NCBI GenBank assembly: GCA_964035795.1
Contig: OZ038322.1
Location: forward strand, 960,781 to 1,024,780
Direction: 5' to 3'
Source of the DNA: Pterobdella sp. o SKG-2022
Lineage: Eukaryota; Annelida; Clitellata; Hirudinida; Piscicolidae
Length of the DNA: 64,000 nucleotides
Position numbers and translations under genes: made by a program. The notes under the pieces were generated by a model, which saw only the letters and a program-made list of their open reading frames with translations, did no database searches and was not told where the DNA came from. This document shows, in pieces, positions 37,961 to 50,200 of the stretch; position 1 is the stretch's first letter, and each line of letters begins with the position of its first letter.

Positions 37961-38813
37961 TGTTGTTAGCTGCTTTCGTCCTAATTAATTAAATTGAAAT
38001 TAGTTTTTCAAAAAAATCGTATGTTTTTACACATTGAATTTTATATCGTTTCATCACAATATATTACGATGAAGTTTCACATATCGAAAACTTCAGCCAA
38101 ACCGTGAAAAAAATTTCTTTAAAAAATTCTTCATTTTTATTTTATGACAATTGAAATTATTTTGGGCCTAATTTTATACCATATATATTTATATTTAACT
38201 AAAATCCAAGAACAAAATTTGGAAATAAATACACTATCAAAAAAGTTAAATAAAATATATAACTTAAAGTCTAAATATAACCAAAAGCCTAATCGCATTA
38301 AAAAGTGCCTCAGTTGAAGTTAATGAAGATATTTCAAATAAAAAGTGCTTATAATATCTTTTGCAAAAATCTTAACATTAACGAGCCATTTCTTAGTTTC
38401 ATATCATTACCACATATACCTTCAGTCTCCCACCGTTTCTATGATTTATCATCATTGTTATCAACATATACCTCCTTCAATTAGGATTATTGATCGGGAT
38501 TAGGGTAGAAGTAACAGGGTAGTAACATCGTAACACTGCTGTTTTGTACGAGTAAAAATTTCAAATTCTGTGTTTTACGTTACATTTTTTGCCAGTTTGG
38601 TTTTTGAGGTATTTTTTATTGTTCAATTGTTAAAATATAAAAAGCTTCTATTGCGAATATTTAGTATTTTTCCTTGTTTCGTCATGATAATTATAGCATA
38701 TTAAAATGATAGTTTAATATATTCATTAAATAATAATTAATATCCATTCGTGAAAAACAATTTGAATATTTGTGATTTAACTACAAGCTCAAGTCACAAA
38801 GGAGAGAGGAGAC

Positions 38814-41800
38814 ATGGATGGTTTTGATGGCTTGCTCTGCCTCCACCTAGAGACCAATGAAGTTGGTTTGCTTTGGCTCTTATTAATTCAAATGTTTATC
38901 ATAGTTGTGAGTTTAAAAAGAGTTTGAAGTAATTCGATTGTTTTGAGTTTTTTCAATTGCTTTTCAGCCATTTACGGAAACAAATGATGAGATGAAAATG
39001 ATTCAAACTGGAGAACTAGAAACTTTTCAACGATCGAGCACTCAGAAAAATGATCTCACTATTGATGATGCAACATTTGAAAGTGAAAGCTCACCAGGTC
39101 AAACGGAAGGAAATTCTAGATCGTATTCTTCTGTTGAAGAGTGGCTGGAAAGCTTTTCAAATAGTGACCTTTTTTTCAACCAATCATACGACTCCATCGT
39201 TGATGATCAAATGGGTCTCATTGAAGCAAACGGGATTTCGAAAGAGGAAAATTTGGATCTTAATACTTGTTTGGAAGACATTTTGAATAACAAACCACTT
39301 CATCTAGAATCAAAAAACTCTGTAAAGCTTGAAGAAAGTTCGTTTGATGACGTCATGTTTAATGAGTGGTTTGATGCCTGTGGTGAGTGTTGACTTTTGT
39401 CTTTGATGATGTAATTTAGTTTCAATTGAAAAACTCTTAAGTTTGAATAGATGAATTTATCAACTTTTTGAATAATTTGAAATTTATTTTCAAGTATTCA
39501 AATTTGTTTCATGAAGGTAAGATAGATCTTTTGAAAAAAAAATTACATACAAAATTTAGTGACGAGTCACAAAAATTGAATACTCTTTGAATAATTATAA
39601 CTAGCATCTGAAAATTATATTTGAATGAAAATTTTTTAAGATATAAGAAAAGTTTAACTCAAAATCCATAGCAAACACAAGCCAAGTTGAATCTCTGGTT
39701 CCCCAAAATGTGAGCCAAGTCTCACTCCTTAGTCAAAGCTCTTCCCCGTTTGATCAAAGCTTATCCTCTTTAGATCAGAACTTCTCCTCAACATCTGCAC
39801 AACAAACGTCTCCTCAGTTGTTCTTAAATTCTCCGTCAACTTTCTTCGATTCTCCCTTCCAGCCAACCTGCTTCAGTGAGTCATATTCTTATAAACGTTT
39901 TATTTTTTTCTTATTCAATGAACTGATATTGATAAAATAGAGATTTCCAATCAATTACTAAATCTTAGCAATTTTAAAAATGATAAAGACGAAATCTCAG
40001 AATCGATAGAGATAGATAACTTGAAGATGATTCTGCAGTAAAACATCAAATCTTCATAACATAGTCTTTTTCTGAGTGATAATGCAAATATCCTCAGACC
40101 ACGTGGATTCACCCCCTTCAACCACAAGCGATAGCGGAGTGTCATGGGAATCTGTCAGCTTGCATAGAGGTAGGAAATGATATGGGTTGTGAGGCTTTGT
40201 GGGGTATGTAAAGGTAGAATTTGATCTTGATTGTCGGAATATATATAAATAGTATACATGAGATAATACCTTTAATAAAGATTTTATGGTTTTTATAGGC
40301 TTAATGATGTGAGTTTATTATACGGAAATTTTTATAATATTTTGTGTTTGTGTATTCATTGGTTTTTGAAGATTTTTTATCGTCTTGGAAGGCCCATCAA
40401 TAAAACTAAATATAAATTTTGTTTTATTTGAAAAAAGTTTCTAGTAGAACTGACATTAAACTCCACACAAAACTCATCTCAGGGAAACAAATGAAAGAGG
40501 AGAGTGATTCAAAACAGGCACAAAAACATGAAGTGATCTCTGAAGCCTTATTAACAGACTCATTAGAAATGAAGTCTAGAGAACTGGAGAGATTCATAAC
40601 TAAAAATGAACAAGAGCTTTATGAAAGCTTGTTAAACAATATTTCAGCATATGAAGACAGAAGCTACCAAGCAAACCTATCCAACACTACTAAAACATAC
40701 TCCCTGTCGGAAGTTTTGCTTCTCAATCCCGTTGGTTTCATGCATTTAAGAATTTTTTATCCTTTAAAAACTTTTTTTTTTTTATCAAAAATTTTTGAAA
40801 TTAGCAAAAAAATAATTGGAAATCTTATAAAACCATTGCTTAAATGAAGTATAATATCTCAAATCAAATTGCTATGTCAACAAACACAAAGTATTTATTT
40901 ATAAAAAGATACGAAGCTTTTCGTAAGACTAGCTTACATTATCAAGTGATAAAGCTTCGTGTCTTGGTTTTAATAAATACTTTGTGTTTGTTAACAAGTG
41001 TTGCAATCGATTTAAGAATATTTTAATCGCTATAATTTTCGTTTTCATTCTTCAAAAAAGGAGGTTTTTTAAAGATACTTTAATATATTTTATAAAGTTG
41101 ACGTAAAATAGCCGGAAATCAATATAATAGAAACAAACAGGTTTATCGAAAAACTTGTATTAAGTTTCTCAATAAACCTGTTTGTTTCTATTATATTTTA
41201 TAAAGAAACTAAAATTTTCGAAAAATTCACCTTTTTCATAATTCATTTTTTATAAAAAATATACCAATGAGTTATGGCATTTTTTGCAAAATAAAATACA
41301 AGATAATTACGATCTCTAAAAGCATCTTCATAATATTGAAACATCACACCAAGTCGCCTCAAGAAGGAAGGTTAAGTCTGACAAATGAGGAAATAATTGC
41401 CTTAAAATCTGAACACCAAGAAATCTCATTCCAACTTCCACTCAACCAACGAGATTTGATGTGCTTGAAGAGAGTAAGGAGGAAGATCAGGAATAAGGTT
41501 GGTGTGGTGAAAGGCAAATAAGTTTTTGGATCAATTTAATGTTACTCATAATGAAGAAATTTATAAAATTTATTTCATAAATTATGTTCAAATGAGATTT
41601 AAAATTTATTTTGCTTATGTTGTGTTTAGTTGTCAGCCCAGGAAAGCAGGAGGAAAAGGAAGGAGTACACAGACAATCTGGAGTTACAGTAAGTTTTTAA
41701 TTTCCTTATTTAGAGTTTTTATTTAATATTTCATAATTTATTTTAGAGTGAAAAAATACAAGGAAGAAAACCAGAGTCTGCAGGTGAGACTGCATCAAAT

Positions 41801-42977
41801 GGAACGAACCAACAGGTGAAGTTTTGGTCGTTCTAGGGTTAAGAGGTTTAGTTTGAAAAAATTTTGAACAATAATCTATTGAGAATATCTTTATGTGAAC
41901 ATAGAAAACTACTAAAAGCTTGTTCTAAATATGGATTTCGATAAAACATCATTTAAAAAGATTATTGAGATATCACCAATTTTTCCAAGCCGAAGTCACA
42001 TTATCAAGTGGTATATACTAACACAATGAGGCTCAAAATGTATCGACTGAAACGTGGAATATTTTTTTTTTCAACTTTAGTCATCTTTTTTAATTTACTT
42101 TTTCTCTAAAACACCAAATTTGGACCGCTCTGAGCAGTGGTTTCGAAGCGATAATAAACGTTATATGACTAATAATATTAAGATTATTTTTTTTCTAAAT
42201 TATTATCACATATCTAATAAATTCAAGAGAGTTGATGGAAAGACATTTTTCATCTGTTAAACTCGTTTCTCCCGGAAAAAAAGGACTTTCTCTTATGGTG
42301 ACTTGGATTTATTTTAAAACAAAGTTAAATATAAAAACAGTTGAACATAAAAAAAAATTTCAATTTAAGGCTAAACTTATCGAAAATTTCAACTTTTAGT
42401 TTCTAATAAATATATTAATATCAACATTTTCGACGTTAAACTTTAATGAATAAAAATCTTTAACACACAACCCAAAGGTGTTTGTGGCGTTCTTTGCAGC
42501 ATTTATATCCTCCTTCGACAGCATCTTTCCCCCACCATACACCACACCTCTAGATGAATCTTTCCCCAAGCAGAGTGTGCTCTCTATTCAGATGGGACCT
42601 AGAGAACCCATTTGGGACCACACACCGAAAGATGTTAAAAACATACTGGGGCCTGAATTAGAGTACCCTGTGGTATATCCTTACTATTATCGAGGTGCTG
42701 TGAGGGATTTTAAATATTTGTTACATGCAAGAAGGATTCAAAAATATTATATAGTTCTTGATATATGTTGTATATTTAATATAGCTGTTAATATACAAAA
42801 TATCTAAAAATATATATTTTTTATCTATATATTATATAAGAAATCGATTGATACATATTATATATAAATACATATTTTAAAATTTAATGATACGTTCTAC
42901 TATTAATTATAAAAACAGTGACTAAATCCCGTCTGATAACCGATGAAGAAAACGACCGTCGCCAGGTGTCAGCGTGA
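38814..42977 (+). CDS. CREB3L: CREB3/CREB3L-type ER-membrane bZIP transcription factor
   Basis: Membrane-bound bZIP factor, presumed to be released by site-1/site-2 protease cleavage. Exons found: 38814-38861, 38968-39382, 39672-39875, 40098-40169, 40483-40712, 41354-41497, 41630-41688, 41747-41815, 42478-42694, 42919-42977. The N-terminus is acidic and Ser-rich (activation region), and TTSDSGVSWESVS recalls the CREB3 SDSG block. The family-specific segment LSLTNEEIIALKSEH...LPLNQRDLMCLKRVRRKIRNK leads into the basic region LSAQESRRKRKEYTDNLELQ and the first zipper heptads. A hydrophobic segment VFVAFFAAFISSF and a short luminal tail ending NDRRQVSA follow. The exons as found leave the frame one base short of closing between 41815 and 42478, so one exon (rest of the zipper) is unrecognised or lost. 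Poly(A) signal at 43142-43147. Confidence 0.85.
40868..41008. repeat. Full palindromic MITE, family A, in CREB3L intron
   Basis: Left arm attgctatgtcaacaaacac plus aaagtatttatt; right arm aataaatactttgtgtttgt plus taacaagtgttgcaat. Core acgaagcttttcgtaagact and aagtgataaagcttcgtgtc. In the intron between exons 40712 and 41354. Confidence 0.8.
41121..41197. repeat. Perfect 25-bp hairpin in CREB3L intron
   Basis: The arms 41121-41145 and 41173-41197 are exact reverse complements, beginning aatataatagaaacaaacag, with a 27-base spacer that itself pairs partly. It lies about 110 bases after the family A palindrome in the same intron and shares no sequence with it. Confidence 0.8.
42367..42440. 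repeat. Partial MITE, family B
   Basis: Reads aaggctaaacttatcgaaaa then taataaatatattaatatca and cgacgtta. In the CREB3L intron just before exon 42478. Confidence 0.55.
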
Positions 42978-43788
42978 CATCAAAAGGATGATTTGATGTA
43001 GTTTAATTGTTCAAAAGGCTTATAGTAGGATGGGGTCATGACTTGGAAAATAACATGAATGTTGATTGGTGTGTTTAAGGTAAATTTGAACAATTTTTAT
43101 TGGAAGCTCAGCAAGGCATGTGAACAAGAAAACATATATATAATAAACATATTTGAGATATTATGTGTTTGGGAAAAATAAAAACTTATGTGAAAAATTA
43201 ATTTAAATGAGCAACAAACCTTTCTGGTTGAAATTGGCTTGAGAAAAAACTGTTATACTTGGGTAAAGGACTTAAAATGAAATTGAATATTCCTAAAAAA
43301 TAAATGACTTGGAAACAAATAGATAATCATATTTTATAGAAGATATTAGAAGTCTTTCAAAAAACACTGAAAACAGATTAACTAGTAATGGAAGTCATGA
43401 AACAAGGCTAACAAGTTTGAAATCGTTGAAGAATTTAGCTAATGACTTTGATCAAAATTGAAAAATTTTACTTTTTTTCAAAGAAAATAATTGAAATAAA
43501 CATGCTTCAAAACTAAGAAGATTTTCATGAAAACAAAGTAAAAAATTTTAATTTACATAAAAATGCAAAATACTGTATTCAATCCAAACGCTTCTGAGGG
43601 ATTTGAACTTGAAATGTCATACGAAAATTGTTTTAAAAACACTAGAATCGAAAACTCATGAATATTTTGAAGTTTTCAACTAAATAAAAATCAAATTCAC
43701 TAGTTTGGCAAATTAAATGGAATAAACTGAAAAACCACCCACAATTTAAAAACAAACATTTAACCCAAAAATAAAAACTATCACAAAA
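42978..43788. other. AT-rich region between convergent CREB3L and the microprotein gene
   Basis: Contains the CREB3L 3' UTR with AATAAA at 43142-43147. On the minus strand AATAAA is possible at 43096-43101. Nothing coding is recognised. Confidence 0.5.
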
Positions 43789-43956
43789 CTAAAATCCAGG
43801 ATGGCTTTCAAAGTAATCTCCTCTGCGTTTGTTCCGAAGATGTACCATAATTGCAGTTATGATGAGCACACTCAATATAGCCAAAATCATTCCACCAAAA
43901 AATGAATTTGGTTCTAATCCAGTTCTAACACATTGATTAGCCGTCAGTTCACCCAT
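43789..43956 (-). CDS. 55-residue single-pass membrane microprotein
   Basis: Uninterrupted ATG-to-TAG frame of 55 codons. The N-terminal 18 residues are short and polar, starting MGELTANQCVRTGLEPNS. A hydrophobic span of about 22 residues follows (FFGGMILAILSVLIITAIMV), then a basic stop-transfer patch (HLRNKRRGDYFESHPGF) to the end. Charge placement suggests N-terminus outside and C-terminus in the cytosol, with no signal peptide. The R-x-GDY juxtamembrane pattern resembles the short tails of glycophorin/neurexin-type proteins that bind band 4.1 domains; this is only a resemblance. No named family was recognised. It is divergent from BRCA2, with 248 bases between start codons, so the two probably share a promoter region. 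Confidence 0.62.
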   Translation of the reverse strand: MGELTANQCVRTGLEPNSFFGGMILAILSVLIITAIMVHLRNKRRGDYFESHPGF

Positions 43957-44204
43957 TTTTCAGAAACTTAAAACGAGAAATGACACTAAATGTGATTAAA
44001 AGGAGATTACAAACTTCTATGATTTAATTTTATTTTTATTGAGAAAATATATAATTTATTTCAAATAATAAATTTAAAATATTATATAAAAAAACTTAAT
44101 TTTTTAGTGTTGATTTTTAGTTGCATTTCACGTCTGGTACCAGATTCAAAGTTGCGAAAGTGTGTAAATTTGTAGGAAAGCAATGATACAGAACTATTTA
44201 TAAT
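43957..44204. promoter_or_regulatory. Putative bidirectional promoter, microprotein / BRCA2
   Basis: 248 bases separate the two divergent start codons. The interval is AT-rich, with no clear TATA box or CpG cluster that I can point to. The assignment rests on geometry alone. Confidence 0.4.
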
Positions 44205-47200
44205 ATGGAAGAATTTATTTTAGAACAAAATATTTCATCTTCATTTGTAGAAAATTTTATTAAACAGAATCCGAAAATTTCAGGTTGTAATCTTTTTATA
44301 TAATATTGTTACAGTTTAACATTGTTTTAACCATTGTAGATCTAGGTGAAACCAATCTTGATTGGGAAAATGAATTGCTCATAAAAGAAGAAAAATCAAG
44401 AAATTTGTCTCATTTATCATTTCCTGCAGTCCAACAAAATGACGATTTTAATGAACTCCCTAACTGTTTATGTTTGAATAATGACGAAAAATCTCAAAAA
44501 ATTTTGGATATTCCACCAAAAACACCACTAGTTTGTCAAGATAAAAATATTCAAAAACCAGATGTAAATGTGATTAGTCCTCCGAATGATACTCAGTCTT
44601 TCACCTTCCTTGATCCTTTTTCATCTCCCACTTGCAAAAGTGCTCTTAAAGGTTTGTGCATGAATGCCACAAATACCTCATGGACAAGTTCTCTTGCCAG
44701 TCCTCCTCCCACAAAGCCATCCCAGACTTCTCCAATTGAAACACAACCAAAAGTCCAGAAGTCATCAATTTGCTACCATGATACACCTTTCTGTCTTTCA
44801 AATAAACTTTCCAGTTCACCTGCAACTTTGACTTCAGATAAATCTTTGAATACATTCTTTAATTCATCATTTTCAACTAAAATTTCATTCAACAAACCAG
44901 CGGTAGAATCTTTGGCTCTTGCTTCTCTTTTGCAAGAATCATCAATTCACAAGAGTCCACCCACTTCTGTTACTCATTTTACATTTAAAGCATTTCCTCT
45001 TGTAACCTCTTCATCACAAAAAACTCATCACAAAGTTCAAAAACAAAAATGCAATTCCCAATTTTTAAATATTGAAGGTGGTGAAACATGTCCCTGTATT
45101 AACATATCAAACTTGAAAAAATCACCTAAAGTGAATCATTCACTCACAATAGGAAATAATTATCAAACCTTGAAATCTCCAAATAATTCACCAAAACTTC
45201 AAGAGTCTCCAGCTAAAATTCACAGCACCAATTCTATGCATTCAGAAGATTTGTCAATATTCTTTTCCAGTCCTGCTTCAACTAAAAGTAAACAAGAAAA
45301 AAAAGTTCCAAAAAAGAAAGCTTTGAAGAGGAAAAATGTTGATGATGATGTTTTCAGGATTGATTTAGAAGATGATATTAAAAATATTAACAATACTTCT
45401 CCACACAACACTCAACTCGACACTACAAATGCAGATGACAACCACTCAGTCACCAACATTTTCCACACAAGTTATACATGTAATAAAACATCGCCTAATA
45501 AGAATGTTGAAAATGATGCACAAGAAAGCAACAAAAGGGGTGTGGATGAGAAGAATGATACAAGCGTGACTGATTCCATGTTGTACAATGCAACCACAGG
45601 ATCAGAGTTGGAAAGTGGTTGTCTGCAGTCTGGAGGGCATGCTGTTGAGAAAACTCCTACAAATAGTCAAAATATATTAAATCCTGACAATTATATCATG
45701 AAAACACATGATAAAGATACTGCAGAAAAACAAATATCAAACACACACATACTAAACAATGAGATTTTGATGATGAACAATGCCTCACAGCTGTATTCTC
45801 CCACATCACCCTTCATCAACCAGCACCACTTCACCACCTCTACCCCCATCAGACCTCCCAAACACCATGTTCCTAGAACCAAACTTTTCAATCAAATCAG
45901 TGAATATCCTGATAAAATTCTGAGCACACAACTCACCAAGAAGAATAAAGTTGATGGAAGCAGGGCAAGGGTTGATGGAAATAATGTACAAAACTGCAAT
46001 GATGACAGCACAATCAAGTCTCAAAAACAAAACCATTTATCTTCACACCTTCAAGAAGTTGAAAAAATGCTTGATGGAAGCAACACTGTTACAATAAAGA
46101 ATAAAATAAACGATGAAGAAATTCAAAACCCTCCTAGTTCAACACATACACCAATCCACACAGTTGAAGATGCTGCTGGCACCAATGATGTTCCAACCAT
46201 TCAACCAACTGCACATCACAAACTCAAAAATTCTCAATCATCTTCATTCTCCATGAGGAATAAAAGGTCGAAAAAGTTTTTGTACCCAACACAGGCTCAG
46301 ATCATTTCATCCATGCCAACATTTGTGCTCAATAACAACAGTCAACTTAAACAACGTTATAATTTAACTCTCAGTGATGAGAAAAGCAAATTGAATGAAA
46401 ATAAAGAGCTGTGTGACAATTATGAGGGTTATGCCAAACATTTTGAGAATTATGAGAGCAGTAAAGTGGATCTGTACAGGATACCCCTTGGTCCCATCAC
46501 GACATGGAAGAATGAGGACAAAGCCAAACTGTTTCTCTACTCCTCATTGAAACTGCAGGAAGTTGAAACTCGAGACAAGCATCCTTCTTCCACAATCATT
46601 CACAAGGACGTGCCTTATTTTAATTCTGGTCTTCAGTCTGATCTTCATGATGTTTTCACTCCTTGTGAATATGAAACAGCTCAAAATGCTATTACCTCTT
46701 ATGGTAAGGTTATAAAGACAGAAGACACCACAGTCGGTGCCATGCTCGCTAATAAGTTGAGTAGTGTTGAAAAGCAAGATTCTTGTAAAGTCTCCACTAA
46801 CAACCGTATACATGAGAAAGATGCCATATCTCGATACCATACCAAAAATGACCTCCAATCATATTCAACATATAATACCTTATTTGACAATATCAACATA
46901 GGAAACAACAATAATCTCAACATAGGAAACAACAACAAAAAAAATAACCTCAACATAGGAAACAACAACAAAAACAATAACCTCAACATAGAGAACAACA
47001 ACAAAAACTTCAAAAAAGATCTTCATGTCAAAGACAACAGAGTATGCACAGGTTTCACAACAGGGAAGGGAGGTAGGGTGGAAGTGGGCGCCACATCCCT
47101 CCATCAGGCTGGTGTGATGCTGGCAGAGAAGGAGGGAGTCCTGCCTTGCATGCAGAACATCAAGCCTCATTATAACATCAACAACAATAATATGGGGAAT

Positions 47201-50200
47201 AATGATAATAGTCATGGTAATAATGTCAATGATAATATTAATAATTGCAAAAAAAGCAATAATAATATTAATAACAGTGATAATAATAATAACAATAATG
47301 ATAATAATGTCAATAATAACAATAAGGCTAATAATAGAAATAAGAATGGTATTAATAATAACAGTGGTGACAGTAGTGACAATGTTGATATTAATAATGA
47401 TAAGAAGCAAAGGGTGACGGGGTTCAGAACGGCAGGAGGAGATAGGTTGAAGGTGGGAGAGGATGTGTTGCATGCAGCATTGACACTGATGGATGCAGCT
47501 TCTGATGGCTTGCCTCTCATGCATGGTGGAGCTTGCAGTCTATTAATATTTGTTTCAGTAGTTTAGTTATCTATTTGTCTCAATTGTTTATTGAAGTTAT
47601 GCTTATTATTATGTGTTAGAATAGTTTAGAGGAGTGCTATGATTTCAAATCCTCTTTTATGTACACTATATTCAAGGCGGAGTTTGATGGATTTATCAAA
47701 TGTTTGAAATTTAAAAATTAGGAGAAAATGTTCAAAGTTATCAATAAATGAAATCCCATAATTAAATTTGAATTATTATTTCCAGGTTTGAGCACTATAA
47801 GAAGCAAACCCAATGAGCTGGATGCATCGAAATTCGAACAAGATAACTACATTGGCATAGGTGGTGTGCAAAGACTCAAATCAACTACAGGGTTCAAAAC
47901 CGCCAATGGTCATGGCTTGAAAGTGAACAAGGATACTTTTAAGAAGGCAGAAGTCGTATTGACTTCAGACGATAATGAAGTCAAACTAAAAGGAAACGCG
48001 GGTAGATACATGCAGTCACGTGGCTACACAGAAAGTTGCGTCACTGATGTTGAGACTGGTCACCTGACGACCAGTCAAGCACGTGAGGTGAATGAGGTAT
48101 CTGTGCTTTGTAACACACATGAGTTTGTGTCCACTCAAGCCTTCTTTCTGGGCAAGATTGAGGAAGGGTATGATGAAGTTGGTGGTGACAAGAAGGGTAG
48201 AACAAGTGATGAGGGAGATGATGAAGGTGTTGAGTTTGTGGAAGATAAGGTGTGTGACAGCTCAAAGCACTCGACATCTGGTGTTTTTGATGGCTTCGAT
48301 GACGACTTTTGTGATTATTTCGACAATGATAAGGAAGGTGGAGGCAAGCAATGTACTGATGATGCAACCCCATTGAATAATGGTGAATATGTGGTGTGCT
48401 CCCAACAGCCCCCATCCATCCACCAAAATGAGTTTTCTTCACGTCATCAAAACGAATTGATGAAAGACCATTCTTATGACGTCAAACACGACAGACATTA
48501 TTGGCTTGCTTCGAACAAAATGGCGGAGAAGAAGAAAGAGGAAAAGGATGAGTGGGGAGAGAGTGAGAACTATTGGTTAATGGATTTTATGGAAGGGGAT
48601 GTATGTGATGACTCGAGCAAGATTAACAATGTTAAAAACAACGATGAAGGCAACAATTCAAAAAATAATACAACAAAAAACTCATCACCATCCAACAAAG
48701 ATGGAAGCCACACAAAAGATATCAAACAGGGAGATAACATTACAACAATTACATCAGACCAGACACCCACAATATCTCCACTCCAACTTCCACCTCGTCT
48801 TCACCATCATCATTCTTCTGATGTCACTGGTAATTTTATGGTGACATCAATCAAGGATGGTGAAGGTGATAAGAAACAAAATGGTGACAAAAAGGTGTTA
48901 TTCTTCCAGTCTGTGCGAGGCAGGAAAGTGGAGGTTACCGGGCAATCTTTGAAGATGGTCAAGGAGGTTCTCTGTGATAATATGGTATCCAATGAAAAAG
49001 GCACAGAGTCTAATGAAAAGGGTGGAGTTTCTAATGAAAAGGTTGGTGGAATGGCATCTGTTAGCACAAAACCCTCTTTGTTCCAGACTGCCAATGGCAA
49101 GTCTGTTGCCATCAGCGAGAAGTCAATGAATTTCGTGAAAGAAATGTTTAAAGATACCGATATTAGTTCTAATGCTAACAATAATAATAATTTAAATAAC
49201 AAAAATAATAACCATTTTAACAAGTATGATCATTTTAATAATAAAAATAATATTAACACTCTTGACACTAATAGACAGCCAGAAGATATTGTAACAAAAG
49301 ATGACGTCATGAATGACAAAACAAAACTTTCGAAAGACTTTGTAGTTATGAAGTCGTCAAAAGTTACCAACGTTTCGAGTAGTGCATTTGGAAGCAATCT
49401 AAATATTGAAGCTTATAATATTCCAAGCATTAATACTGACATAACGCAAACAACTTCAAAACGTAATGATTCAAAACACGTTTCTGGTGCACCTCGAGAC
49501 ATCACAAACCCTGTTGGGAGCATTAAAAAAGTTGAAACGCACCCAGGCATATGTGTCAAAACTTCCTTCTGCACTCCTTACAATAACTCAGTTAATAATG
49601 TAAATGTGGAAAGTGATCAACATTCTAATGCAAACACACTGACCTGCCAATTTTATAACACACATGATGACACAATTACTCAACAAGCATTCTTAACTGA
49701 AGAAAATGTGAATTTGTTGAAAAGTGAACGGGAGTTACAAAAGATGGCCATCGAGAAAAAGATGAGATCTGCAAAGATAAAACCCTCTATGGGATCGTTA
49801 AGTCTGTTGAAAGATGCAAACAAGGGAAGCAGGACACAACTGAGGGATTTGTCGAAGGGTGGATGTCCCAACAATGACATCAGTAAGATGAAGGAGCATG
49901 GCGTGAGAGACAACGTGATAGGTGTCACCGCAGCAAATGCTGAAGAGTTCAAGTTTCAGAGGAGCACTTCAATGGAAACTGAGGAGGGAGGGATTATTAT
50001 ACCGAATGATGAGGGCTTCATCACCAATCAGGAGTTCCACGCTGCCCTGGTGTCCATGAGAGGGGTCGATGCCAACCTCGTTGACCAGGGATGGGTGTGC
50101 AACCATTACAGGTGGGTGGTGTGGAAGTTGGCTTCAATGGAGAGGTCTTTCCCCGAGGTTTATGGAGGTGTTCTGTTGAGGCCTGAGGTGGTAATGAGTC

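Larger units (their letters stand above)
33440..38813. other. Intergenic region of transposon debris
   Basis: No host gene exon recognised. The TM9SF3 poly(A) signal AATAAA is at 33566-33571. The rest holds degraded retroelement pieces (34.4, 36.1 and 37.7 kb), a family B palindrome (35.7 kb), a SINE (36.6 kb) and AT-rich unique sequence. The stretch 38000-38813 before the CREB3-like start shows nothing distinct. Confidence 0.6.

Noticed and set aside
46880..47524. Minus-strand frames of poly Ile/Val/Leu
   Set aside because: Antisense of the AAT/AAC-rich coding tract in BRCA2.
47526..47566. Stop codon ending BRCA2 near 47566
   Set aside because: The frame continues by splicing to 47786 with further BRC repeats and the whole DNA-binding domain.
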